Origin: Alphaproteobacteria bacterium
Lineage (GTDB): Bacteria > Pseudomonadota > Alphaproteobacteria > UBA11136
Assembly (NCBI GenBank): GCA_016776635.1
Contig: JADHSZ010000011.1
Span: 1 to 49,301 of the forward strand
Length of the DNA stretch: 49,301 nucleotides
Reading direction: 5' to 3'
Shown here piece by piece: positions 1 through 7,681 of the stretch. The notes beneath the pieces were generated by a model that was not told the origin of the DNA, ran no database searches, and saw only the letters and a program-made list of their open reading frames with translations. The position numbers were made by a program, and so were the translations under genes. Positions within the stretch are counted from its first letter, which is position 1. Every line of letters begins with the position of its first letter.

Positions 1-2
1 TG

Positions 3-791
3 GGCGAGGAAATCTTCGATGTTGCCCAGACCAGCCGCCAGGAAGAGGTGGGCCGGGAACGCCGGGACAGATTCGACCGCGTTGGAGATTTCCAGCATTC
101 CGAGCGCAATGTCCATGATCAGGTTCTTCTCAGCCGTGACGCCCAGGATTTTCTCAATCAGGACCACAAGGACGAGAGCTCCTTAAGCCTGGCCGAGGAT
201 CTGGCGGCCCGCCGCGCCGGTGCCGGTGAAGCCCGGACCGAGGCCCGGAGCGAGGAATTCGTTGCCGATGTTTCCGCCAGACGGGACACCATCGAAAACG
301 AAGTGGACTTCATCAGGGCCTCCACCGACACGGAGCAGGAAGAGCTTCAGGATGAAATTGCCGCCGTGTTCGGCGGTGGTATCGTCAAGGGACAGGAATC
401 CGATGATTCCCAGGCGGGGCTGCGGGAGGCGCGGAGTGAACGGTCCGCAAGCCGTGAGGATGAGTTCATAGACAGCAAGACCGACAGCAAGGCCGTGGAA
501 CATAGCCAGGTGGAACGGGATCAGGCCGTTAACGTGGCCCAGCGTAATGTCCAGGATGAAATCAACTCCCGCGACGCCCAATCGGTGAGGGACAATACTC
601 CGGCCCCCACCAGTCCTTCTAATGCTTCCAGTGACGCCGGCAGGCCCGAGCCGACAAATGATGCCGTCGCTACCACTACCCCTGCCACGCCGCCGCCGGG
701 AGGCGATTTGGACGCGCCTCCTACCTCCAGTGACAGCAGCGAACGGAGCGAACAGGCCTCAGGCGTTCCCACTTTAGACATCGTGGCCTGA
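3..791 (+). CDS. Unrecognised acidic hydrophilic protein, C-terminal part (5' end outside window)
   Basis: The frame is open from the first complete codon at position 3, so the gene probably begins before the window; a GTG at 48 is an alternative start. The visible part, about 262 residues, has no membrane segment. It is rich in Glu, Asp, Arg, Ser and Gln in its first two thirds and becomes a Pro/Ser/Thr/Ala-rich low-complexity tail near the end. No domain was recognised. A strong hairpin terminator follows 30 bases after the stop codon, which supports this strand as the coding one. Antisense frames are also open over parts of the region (183-581 and 521-781), so the call is moderate rather than certain. 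Confidence 0.5.
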   Translation, partial: GEEIFDVAQTSRQEEVGRERRDRFDRVGDFQHSERNVHDQVLLSRDAQDFLNQDHKDESSLSLAEDLAARRAGAGEARTEARSEEFVADVSARRDTIENEVDFIRASTDTEQEELQDEIAAVFGGGIVKGQESDDSQAGLREARSERSASREDEFIDSKTDSKAVEHSQVERDQAVNVAQRNVQDEINSRDAQSVRDNTPAPTSPSNASSDAGRPEPTNDAVATTTPATPPPGGDLDAPPTSSDSSERSEQASGVPTLDIVA

Positions 792-821
792 TGGCTTAAG
801 CATTTTCTCTGATCGCGCCTT

Positions 822-858
822 AAAACCGCCCGCTGTTACAGCCGGGCGGTTTTTTTTG
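822..858 (+). terminator. Rho-independent terminator after the first gene
   Basis: The arms AAAACCGCCCG and CGGGCGGTTTT, extended inward by CTG/CAG, form a long GC-rich stem followed by a run of eight T residues. It lies 30 bases past the stop at 791. The run of A on the left side means it could also stop transcription arriving on the minus strand from the lytic transglycosylase gene. Confidence 0.85.
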
Positions 859-968
859 GGCCATTGCCGTGTTGGATTCTGTGGGGGATTCTGCGGGGGA
901 TTCTGCGGGGGAATCCCGCAGGCGCCGTTTCTCGGTTCCGGGTATGCCCTTAGTTTTGGTAATGCCCC

Positions 969-3098
969 CTAGTTTTGATAGTGGAGGTCATTTTTCAGCG
1001 ACCAGGCCATCTGGGGGCTGTTGAGGCGCATGCGATAGACTTGGAGGTTGCCGAGTACGCGCTGGATATAGGTGCGGGTTTCGTAAAAGGGGATGCTTTC
1101 GATCCAGTCCAGGGTATCCACTTGCGGCGTGCGCGGGTCGCCATTGTTGCGCAGCCATCGTCTCACCCGGTTGGGTCCGGCGTTATAGGCGGCCAGAGCG
1201 AGAACGTAAGAATCACCGTACTGGTTCAAGAGGCCGGAAATATAGGCCCGCCCCAGCATCATGTTGTACCCCGGGTCCGTCATGAGGCGGGTTTTGGAAT
1301 AGGGCACGTTGAGGCGGCGGGCCACGTTTTTCGCCGTGGCCGGCATGATCTGCATCAGTCCGCGCGCCCCGGCATGGCTTTGGGCGAAGCTGTCGAAGCT
1401 GCTTTCCTGGCGCATCAGGGCCAGCAGCAACGGCGTTTCGGGATGCTCCTTGTCGAACTGGGCGGGGATGGGATAGCCCCGGGACACCAGATTGACTCCT
1501 TCACGGGTGGCCTGACGGGCGATCTTGACGCCCACATCGGGGCGGCCGTTGTCATGGGCGAGATCGGCCACAAGGGCGCGTTCGCCGGGCGTCGAGACAA
1601 GATCGTTGAGATGTATGGCGAAGGGCTTGATCTGTTTGTATTCACCGATCTCCCCCAACAGCCGCACCAGGCGCACCAGGTCGCGGGTGTTGAAGCGGTC
1701 CCGTTCCTCGGCCGTGGGCAGAGGGTCGGGGGGAAGGGAAGGCGTGGTTTCTCCCCCGATCTGGGTGGCGGCGAGCTGGCCGTGAAAGGTGGTAAGAAAT
1801 TCCGCCGCCTTGGCGTACCAGCCCTGGGCCAATTCGTTGCGGCCCAGGCTTTGCGCCGCCCGCGCCGCCCAGTAGGCTGCCCGTGAGCGGCTGACGGGGT
1901 AGCGCACATTGCCGTAAAGCCGGGTGAAGTGATTGAGGGCGGCCTCGCCGTTGTGAAGAAAGCGCAGGGCAATCCATCCCGAAAGCCATTCCGCCTCGGC
2001 GAAGCTGGCGCCCTGGACCTGTTTGTGGGAACTGGCGAGCTGGTAGGCCACCGAGACATCCCCCTTGACCAGCGCCTGCCGGGTGACTGCCGCGCGCTCC
2101 TTCCACCACAGTTCGGGACGCCCCAGATCAAAAGGCAACTCCGCGAGAATCTCCCTGGCGTCATCGCGGTCGCGGCGGCGCCGCCAGCGCAGACGTTCGT
2201 ACTGGAATCCGGGGTCGCCGAGCAGATAGGGCGGCACATGGCGTATGGCCCAGTCGACGCCGCCACGGTTCAATCGCAGCCGCAGCCGGGCCTCGGCAAG
2301 GGCCTGGCGGTCCTTGTCCACGCGGCGCATGGTGCGGCGCGCAACCTTGAGCTTGCCTTCCCATAACAGGCGGTCGAGGCGGGCCCAGTTATCCTCGCGG
2401 GTCCAGCGTTTGTGATGGCGGGCGATGAAGGTGCGTTCCTGGCGATAGCCGAAATTGCCCTCGATCCAGGCGCGGCGGATGATGGCGGTTCCTTCCGCTT
2501 CCCGGCCTTGGCGCAAAAGGGCCTCGCCGTAACGGATCAGCCCCTTGGTGGTGAGCGGCGGATGGGCGGTGAACCAGACCAGCACCAGCGTATCGGATGT
2601 GGCGTCGGTCATGGCCTCCTCGGCCAGGGTGGTCAGGGTGCGGAGCAGCGGCCATCCGGGATGGCTGTCGATGAAGGCGGCGATTTTCTCGAAGCCGTGC
2701 TTGCCCCCGCGCCGCAGATCGAGCCACTGCACCAGGGAGACCAGCAACGGATCGCCCGAGGCGGACGCCTTGCGGTGCGCGGCTTTCCAGCGCTCGGCCT
2801 TGATATCCTTGAAGATGGCGCGCGTGGTTCTCAGAGTCTCGGGGCTGATGGGCTGGGGGCTGGAGGTTGCGGGAGTGGCGGGTTTGGATTCCGGCAACGG
2901 CGCGGCATTCGCCGTAGATGAGTCGGCTGACAAGCCGTCCTGGGCGAGTAGCGGTTCCGCGGAGACGGCAACAGCCGGGGCTGGAACAAGGAGGCCGACG
3001 GTCATAAGGAGGGCCACGGGAAGAAGGCCCGCGCAACCGCCGGCCGGGTTTCTCCTCCTCACGATTCCTTGCGCGATCTTCCGCACGATCCCCCACAC
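969..3098 (-). CDS. slt: Soluble lytic murein transglycosylase (Slt70-like)
   Basis: This is a periplasmic enzyme that cleaves the MurNAc-GlcNAc bond of peptidoglycan, leaving 1,6-anhydromuramic ends. The 709-residue protein starts with a basic segment and a hydrophobic stretch (LLPVALLMTVGLLVPAPAVA), which reads as a Sec signal peptide. A long alpha-helical region typical of the Slt70 superhelix follows. The SLT catalytic domain occupies roughly residues 555-660: the catalytic Glu lies in MRQESSF at about residue 565, with GARGLMQIMPATA and AAYNAGPNRV further on. The start is a GTG at 3098; start choice is uncertain because no strong ribosome site is visible. It is divergent from dapA, with about 215 bases between them for both promoters. 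Confidence 0.92.
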   Translation of the reverse strand: MWGIVRKIAQGIVRRRNPAGGCAGLLPVALLMTVGLLVPAPAVAVSAEPLLAQDGLSADSSTANAAPLPESKPATPATSSPQPISPETLRTTRAIFKDIKAERWKAAHRKASASGDPLLVSLVQWLDLRRGGKHGFEKIAAFIDSHPGWPLLRTLTTLAEEAMTDATSDTLVLVWFTAHPPLTTKGLIRYGEALLRQGREAEGTAIIRRAWIEGNFGYRQERTFIARHHKRWTREDNWARLDRLLWEGKLKVARRTMRRVDKDRQALAEARLRLRLNRGGVDWAIRHVPPYLLGDPGFQYERLRWRRRRDRDDAREILAELPFDLGRPELWWKERAAVTRQALVKGDVSVAYQLASSHKQVQGASFAEAEWLSGWIALRFLHNGEAALNHFTRLYGNVRYPVSRSRAAYWAARAAQSLGRNELAQGWYAKAAEFLTTFHGQLAATQIGGETTPSLPPDPLPTAEERDRFNTRDLVRLVRLLGEIGEYKQIKPFAIHLNDLVSTPGERALVADLAHDNGRPDVGVKIARQATREGVNLVSRGYPIPAQFDKEHPETPLLLALMRQESSFDSFAQSHAGARGLMQIMPATAKNVARRLNVPYSKTRLMTDPGYNMMLGRAYISGLLNQYGDSYVLALAAYNAGPNRVRRWLRNNGDPRTPQVDTLDWIESIPFYETRTYIQRVLGNLQVYRMRLNSPQMAWSLKNDLHYQN

Positions 3099-3314
3099 GA
3101 TTTCCGGGCTCCCTGTAATTTTTATTGCGACCGGTCTTTCCGCGGCATGTCTGCGGAGATTCTATTTTACTCCCAAACCGGTTTAATCTGTATCCCTTTC
3201 ATCTGCGCGAGCCGCGAGAGCGGCGCTTGTGGCGGCGGAAATCTGGGTCTATGTTCCCGCCAAACACTGTTTAAGCGCGTCGGGACGGCCTGGCGCACAA
3301 CCGGAGTAAGACTC

Positions 3315-4190
3315 ATGTTCAAGGGATCCATGACCGCCCTGATTACCCCGTTCGCCGACGGCAAGGTGGACGAGAAGGCGTTCAAGGCGCTGGTCGAGAG
3401 ACAGGTGGCGGAGGGCACGCATGCCCTGGTGCCTTGTGGCACCACCGGCGAGTCGCCCACCCTCACCCATGACGAACATATGGCGGTGACGGAAATCTGC
3501 ATCGCGGCGGTGAAGGGCCGGGTGCCGGTGATGGCCGGGTGCGGGTCCAATGCCACCGCCGAGGCCGTGGCCCTGGCGCGTCATGCAGCCGATGCCGGGG
3601 CCGACGCCACATTGGTGGTGACGCCCTATTACAACAAGCCCACCCAGGCTGGATTGTATGCCCATTTCAAGGCGGTGCACGACGCCTGTGATCTGCCGCT
3701 GTTTATTTATAATATCCCCGGCCGCAGCGTGGTGGATATGTCGGTGGAGACCATGGCGCGGCTGGCCGAACTGCCCCATATTGTGGGCGTCAAGGACGCC
3801 ACCGCCGACCTTAATCGCCCGGTGCAGACCCGCGAGGCCATCGGCGGGGACTTCATCCAGATTTCCGGCGAGGACGCCACCGTGGTTCCCTTTCTGGAAG
3901 CAGGCGGGGTAGGCTGTATTTCGGTAACCGCCAACATCGCGCCGCGCGAGTGCGCCGATCTGCACGAGGCATGGATGAAAGGTGATATGGAAACGGTAAA
4001 CGAGATCAACAATCGCCTGTTGCCGGTCCACGACGTCCTATTCTGTGAGTCGAGTCCGGGACCGGTAAAATACGCCGCCAGCCTGATGGGCCTGTGTTCC
4101 GACGAGCTGCGATTGCCCTTATGCGAAATCGCCGAGGAGTCGAAGCAGAAAGTGCAAGCGGCTCTGGACGCGGCGGGTCTGCTGCCTTAA
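3315..4190 (+). CDS. dapA: 4-hydroxy-tetrahydrodipicolinate synthase
   Basis: DapA condenses pyruvate with aspartate semialdehyde, the first committed step of the lysine and diaminopimelate pathway, in the cytoplasm. The 291-residue length is normal for the family. The Schiff-base lysine is in [10 protein letters not shown] (K160), the active-site tyrosine in YNIPGRS (Y132), and the substrate-binding stretch [10 protein letters not shown] is near residue 41. The ATG at 3315 was chosen because it gives the standard N-terminus [13 protein letters not shown]; longer in-frame extensions upstream have no family support. smpB follows 20 bases downstream on the same strand, so the two are probably co-transcribed. 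This dapA-smpB pairing is common in alphaproteobacteria. Confidence 0.97.
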   Translation: MFKGSMTALITPFADGKVDEKAFKALVERQVAEGTHALVPCGTTGESPTLTHDEHMAVTEICIAAVKGRVPVMAGCGSNATAEAVALARHAADAGADATLVVTPYYNKPTQAGLYAHFKAVHDACDLPLFIYNIPGRSVVDMSVETMARLAELPHIVGVKDATADLNRPVQTREAIGGDFIQISGEDATVVPFLEAGGVGCISVTANIAPRECADLHEAWMKGDMETVNEINNRLLPVHDVLFCESSPGPVKYAASLMGLCSDELRLPLCEIAEESKQKVQAALDAAGLLP

Positions 4191-4210
4191 AGGCGGCGGG
4201 GACGGTTCCC

Positions 4211-4690
4211 ATGGCCAAGGCCAAGGAGGCTGAGACGGGATACCGCGTCGTCGCCAAAAACCGCAAGGCGCGCCACAATTACCTGATCGAGGATCATCTG
4301 GAAGCCGGGATTATGCTCACCGGCTCGGAAGTCAAGTCGCTGCGCCTGGGCCGCGCCTCCATAGGTGAATCTTACGGCGCGGAGAAGGGCGGAAAGCTGA
4401 TGCTCGTCAACGCCCATATCCCTCAATACGACCCGGCGGGAAAGCATAACCACGACCCCAAGCGGGCGCGTCAGTTGTTGGTGCACCGCCGCCAGCTCGA
4501 CCGGCTCATGGGCGCCATGACCCGCGACGGCATGACCCTGGTGCCGCTCTCCATCTATTTCAACGAGCGCGGCCTGGCCAAGGTTGACCTCGGCATCGCG
4601 CGGGGCAAGAAGAAGCACGACAAACGCGCCGCCGCCAAGGAGAAGGACTGGAAGCGCGACAAGGCGCGCCTCCTGCGTGATAAAGGGTAA
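4211..4690 (+). CDS. smpB: SsrA-binding protein SmpB
   Basis: SmpB binds tmRNA and delivers it to stalled ribosomes for trans-translation. The protein is 159 residues. Its family landmarks are [18 protein letters not shown], the GSEVKSLR segment, [10 protein letters not shown], and the basic C-terminal tail [19 protein letters not shown] that enters the ribosomal A site. It begins at ATG 4211, 20 bases after dapA, and is likely in the same transcript. No tmRNA gene was recognised next to it. The sequence right after its stop changes to an AT-richer, repeat-bearing stretch. Confidence 0.97.
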   Translation: MAKAKEAETGYRVVAKNRKARHNYLIEDHLEAGIMLTGSEVKSLRLGRASIGESYGAEKGGKLMLVNAHIPQYDPAGKHNHDPKRARQLLVHRRQLDRLMGAMTRDGMTLVPLSIYFNERGLAKVDLGIARGKKKHDKRAAAKEKDWKRDKARLLRDKG

Positions 4691-5105
4691 CTTTCTGAGC
4701 TAACGACCCCATTGAATCCCCAGCCTGTCCGCATTTGGGGGGCATTGTTTTATAGCCAAGTCATTGATTTCAAAGAATTTAGACCCCGAAGGGTCTGGAA
4801 ATGTTGTCATCTGTCATCATTTGTCATCATCCACCGCCGCAGTGCAGCATTACCGCGAGGGTCTGGGGGATGAAGATTTACACTGAGAAAGAGCTTTATT
4901 TTAACCCTCGACGCCGGGCACAAACCCGGCGAAGGATAATATTCCTATCATAAAAAGGGGAGGGAGTCAACGGCCCAGGGTACGTCGGATCGAAAAAAAA
5001 GGCTCTACAAAAAGCCTCTAAAAAAAGCCCAGGGGCACGAGCTAATTAAGTAAGATGTCCCCTTAATTTCCATGGGGCATGCTTTATCGAAAATGGGCGG
5101 TCAAA
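4691..5105. other. Gene-free junction with short repeats at the edge of an accessory cassette
   Basis: There is no convincing gene in these ~415 bases. Visible items are a small hairpin AGACCC/GGGTCT at 4781-4797, three closely spaced copies of TGTCATC between about 4806 and 4828, a degenerate copy of the covarying hairpin repeat (4971-4992), and the motif AATTAAGTAAGATGTCCCC just upstream of the next gene. Base composition falls here compared with smpB. The pattern is that of an insertion boundary, but no integrase gene or duplicated attachment site was found. Confidence 0.5.
4971..4992. repeat. Covarying hairpin repeat, degenerate copy
   Basis: It contains the constant loop AGGGTACGTC flanked by CGGCCC and GGATCG. 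The outer and inner base pairs hold but the middle of the stem is broken. A run of A follows, as in the other copies. Confidence 0.6.
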
Positions 5106-5816
5106 ATGAATGTGGAAAACTCAAGCCCACAACATAATATCGCAATGCATTTGCATCAAAATGGCTATGTCACACTTACGAAGTGGCTAAGTGACCAAAC
5201 CACAATTGATATCGGTCGTTCGATTGGAAATGTAGTGAATGTACAAGCATTACTTCCCGGGAGCGGCATACCTACAGTTCAAACCCTGAGCCCTCGTCTT
5301 ACGAGCGAGTCTTCTAGCAATCGGTATAGCGGAACGTACGGAATAAATGACTTTCCGCTCCATACTGATCTGGCCCATTGGGTGCAACCACCCCGTTACC
5401 TCATACTGCGGTGTAGGAGTGGATCAGCCATAGTAACAACAAAATTGCTGCGAAGCTCCGCACTAGCGTCCACGCTAGGAACTGCAACACTCCGGCGCGC
5501 CTGGGTGCGACCAAGGCACCCTAGCCGGAACGGTAAGCAGTGCCTACTTCCCCTTATGTTTTCCAGAGGTAACACCTGTGGCTTCCGATGGGACCCTCTA
5601 TTTCTCATCCCGATGAATGGAGCTTCTCGACAAGTGGCGGACGTCATGTCAGTCAAAGATTGGAAGGAAGCGAATTCGGTGACGCTCGCTTTGACCAGTC
5701 CTGGGGACACGCTTATTATCGATAATTGGTGTTTCTTACATGGTCGAAGCAATGTCCCGATAACTGAATTGGGGCGCCGAATAGAACGGGTTTATCTCTC
5801 GGAGCTATACACGTGA
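5106..5816 (+). CDS. TauD/TfdA-like Fe(II)/2-oxoglutarate dioxygenase of a two-gene cassette
   Basis: The protein is 236 residues from ATG 5106; an ATG at 5079 would add nine residues, and neither start has a strong ribosome site. The iron-binding facial triad can be read: H86-x-D88 in FPLHTDLAHW and the distal His212 in DNWCFLHGRSN, followed by arginines in RRIERVYL that would hold 2-oxoglutarate. This matches the TauD/TfdA and clavaminate-synthase-like fold, although the middle section is divergent. The substrate is unknown. Its stop overlaps the start of the HEPN/zinc-ribbon gene by four bases, so the two are translationally coupled. Codon use is AT-richer than in dapA-smpB, which suggests acquisition by transfer. 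Confidence 0.7.
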   Translation: MNVENSSPQHNIAMHLHQNGYVTLTKWLSDQTTIDIGRSIGNVVNVQALLPGSGIPTVQTLSPRLTSESSSNRYSGTYGINDFPLHTDLAHWVQPPRYLILRCRSGSAIVTTKLLRSSALASTLGTATLRRAWVRPRHPSRNGKQCLLPLMFSRGNTCGFRWDPLFLIPMNGASRQVADVMSVKDWKEANSVTLALTSPGDTLIIDNWCFLHGRSNVPITELGRRIERVYLSELYT

Positions 5817-6769
5817 CAGATTCTGTATCTGCCCATCCTTGGTTCGAGGAGTCACTCTTCGGAAAAGCAGTCATCTACGTTGAGCGGATGGAGTCCCATA
5901 CTGCCAATGATTGGCAGTATGGTTTCTGGTCGGCGCTCAGCCTTGAGCTTCTTGCTCGCGCAGCGCTGGCACACGTTTCTCCTGTTCTATTGGCGAGCAA
6001 GGATAATTGGCGAAACCTGATGTATTCGCTCGGCGGTGAGCCAACAAAGTTAAAATTCGTGCCCAGTTCGATTCCTGCAAATGAAGTATTCGCCAGACTG
6101 TCCGAATTGGTACCCGAGTTCACTAAGGAGACCACTGACTTCTGCTCTACACATGCAAATAGGCGTAACACGGAGTTACATACTGGGGAACTAGCCTTTG
6201 CCGCTCTCGGAACATCGGCGTGGTTGCCGAAATTCTACTCGGCATGCAAGGTTCTACTTGAATCGATGGATAAAAGTTTGTCGGATCTGGTTTCAGACCC
6301 AGAAGCCGCTCAAGATATGATTGAAGCGCTTGAAGATGCTGCCGTCAAAGCTGTTAAGCAGGACATCAAAGCACACGCAAAGGTTTGGTCGAACAAAACT
6401 GACAATGATCGCAAAGTGTCATCAGCACAAGCGATTGCGTGGGCAACAAGACAAGCAGGACACCGTGTCGAGTGTCCATCGTGCTACTCCGCCTCCCTCA
6501 TACAAGGCAGTTCTAGCGGGACAGTTACTACCAACGTTGATGGTGACAATGTAGTGCGACGGCAAACGAAGTTGCCCTCGTCTTTCGAGTGTATTGCATG
6601 CGGTCTTCGTATCTCTGGGTTTTCGAAGTTATCTGCCTGTGGGCTGGGTGACGCATTCACGGCAACCACCACATATTCAGCCGCTGAATTTTTCGAACTC
6701 TACACCAAAGATGAACTTAACGAGGCTCGCAACGACATGCCGGAGTTTGAGGAAGACTTTAACGAGTAA
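5813..6769 (+). CDS. HEPN-like protein with C-terminal zinc ribbon
   Basis: The 318-residue protein overlaps the dioxygenase gene in an ATGA. Residues 1-185 are mostly helical. They contain RRNTELH, where R118-x4-H123 fits the Rx4-6H catalytic motif of HEPN ribonucleases found in toxins and phage-defence proteins. Residues about 220-275 hold two CxxC knuckles (C221/C224 in ECPSC and C260/C263 in ECIAC), consistent with a zinc ribbon. The C-terminus is acidic. No specific family was recognised, and the HEPN reading rests on one short motif plus helical context. The gene ends just before a strong shared terminator. Composition is foreign relative to its neighbours. Confidence 0.6.
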   Translation: MTDSVSAHPWFEESLFGKAVIYVERMESHTANDWQYGFWSALSLELLARAALAHVSPVLLASKDNWRNLMYSLGGEPTKLKFVPSSIPANEVFARLSELVPEFTKETTDFCSTHANRRNTELHTGELAFAALGTSAWLPKFYSACKVLLESMDKSLSDLVSDPEAAQDMIEALEDAAVKAVKQDIKAHAKVWSNKTDNDRKVSSAQAIAWATRQAGHRVECPSCYSASLIQGSSSGTVTTNVDGDNVVRRQTKLPSSFECIACGLRISGFSKLSACGLGDAFTATTTYSAAEFFELYTKDELNEARNDMPEFEEDFNE

Positions 6770-6803
6770 TAACGTAGCTCCCATACAGGAAAGAGATCAC
6801 CCA

Positions 6804-6840
6804 ACAAAAAAGGCCGGTGTTTCCACCGGCCTTCTTGATT
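6804..6840. terminator. Bidirectional terminator between the cassette and the Fae-like gene
   Basis: A perfect 10-bp stem AAGGCCGGTG/CACCGGCCTT has a 4-base loop. On the minus strand it is followed by a T run (complement of AAAAAA), so it suits the convergent Fae-like gene best. TTCTT follows on the plus strand, giving weaker termination for the cassette. Confidence 0.85.
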
Positions 6841-6866
6841 CCGCCTCGTGACGGGATGCGCGAGAG

Positions 6867-7415
6867 CTAAATCTTCCCGTCGAGCCCCATCTGGTAATAT
6901 TTGTGGGTGATCTGGTCCTGGTTTTCCAGCAGCCAGTCGATTGTGGGTTCGTTGTTCATGGCCTTCTTAATAGCGAGCGCCGTGGCCTCGCGGTGAATCT
7001 CGAAGAGCTTGGCGTGATCGAGATTGTCGTCGGTAATCACACAGGGGTTGAGCCAGACCGAGACGATAATGCCGAGATCGTTGGCCTTGTCCCTGGGAAT
7101 GTCGCCCGCGCGCACGGCATCGAGAACGCCGTTGGCGATGGCCCCCTGGACCGTGCCCATGAGGATATTGGTGTAGCGGGTGCTGTCCACGGTGACCTTG
7201 GACACCATCAGCGTGGCGGGACGCACCATGATGTCGGTGTTCATGATGGCCAAGACCTTGGAATGGCCCTTGGCCTGGTCGCCGATCTGGTTGGCGAATG
7301 CCGTGCCCACGGGGCCGTCCAGTTCGCCGATCACCACTTCGGGCTCGGCGGCGGTGCCCGGCGGGCCGCCGGCAACCAGGGCCTCGCCCACGCGCATAAC
7401 GATTCGTTCGCTCAT
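6867..7415 (-). CDS. Formaldehyde-activating enzyme (Fae) homologue
   Basis: Fae joins formaldehyde to tetrahydromethanopterin in methylotrophs. This 182-residue protein follows the family from end to end: RVGEALV near the start, a VVIGELDGPVGTAFAN segment, then KVLAIMNTDIMVRPATLMVSKVTV, and GPA-equivalent GTVQGAIANGVLDAV. In classical Fae the stretch before IIG carries the catalytic His; by eye the equivalent position here is Glu24 (AAEPEVVIG), so activity may differ, as in the Fae-like paralogue groups. The ATG at 7415 was chosen over longer in-frame starts because AGAGGA precedes it and it gives the family N-terminus. It stands alone between a terminator and a repeat-rich upstream region; no H4MPT-pathway genes are adjacent. 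Confidence 0.88.
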   Translation of the reverse strand: MSERIVMRVGEALVAGGPPGTAAEPEVVIGELDGPVGTAFANQIGDQAKGHSKVLAIMNTDIMVRPATLMVSKVTVDSTRYTNILMGTVQGAIANGVLDAVRAGDIPRDKANDLGIIVSVWLNPCVITDDNLDHAKLFEIHREATALAIKKAMNNEPTIDWLLENQDQITHKYYQMGLDGKI

Positions 7416-7504
7416 TTTTAATGTCCTCTTTGGAGAAAGTTCAAAGCTCTTATGGGGAGGGTTTATAGAGAGCGCCGTATTCTTTGGAAAGTCTCTCTTT
7501 GTTG

Positions 7505-7526
7505 AGGCCCGACGTACCCTGGGCCT
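7505..7526. repeat. Covarying hairpin repeat
   Basis: The arms AGGCCC and GGGCCT pair perfectly around the loop GACGTACCCT. The copy lies in the 265-base divergent region between the Fae-like gene and the antiporter gene. Confidence 0.8.
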
Positions 7527-7620
7527 TTTGAGGCGCTGTTTGACCTGTTTGCCCGATAAGCGGAAACTCAGGTTCCGCAACATGTCGCCGCCGGCCCGCA
7601 ATGGCGTGTGGCCCTTTGTT

Positions 7621-7662
7621 GAGGGCCGACGTAATCTTTGGGGGCCGACGTACCCTGGCCCC
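7621..7662. repeat. Covarying hairpin repeats, one degenerate and one intact
   Basis: At 7641-7662 the arms GGGGCC and GGCCCC flank the loop GACGTACCCT. Just before it, at 7621-7640, is a decayed copy (GGGCC then GACGTAATCT). The pair sits 20 bases before the antiporter start codon, inside its 5' leader. Confidence 0.8.
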
Positions 7663-7681
7663 TGACCCCGGATCATCGTTC

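Noticed and set aside
183..781. Minus-strand hydrophobic frames opposite the first gene
   Set aside because: They are two separate overlapping frames with no ribosome sites, and the terminator fits the plus-strand gene. Some doubt remains because the plus-strand product is also unrecognised.
4691..5078. tmRNA (ssrA) gene beside smpB
   Set aside because: No tRNA-like ends, no resume codon and no Ala-Ala tag sequence were found on either strand.
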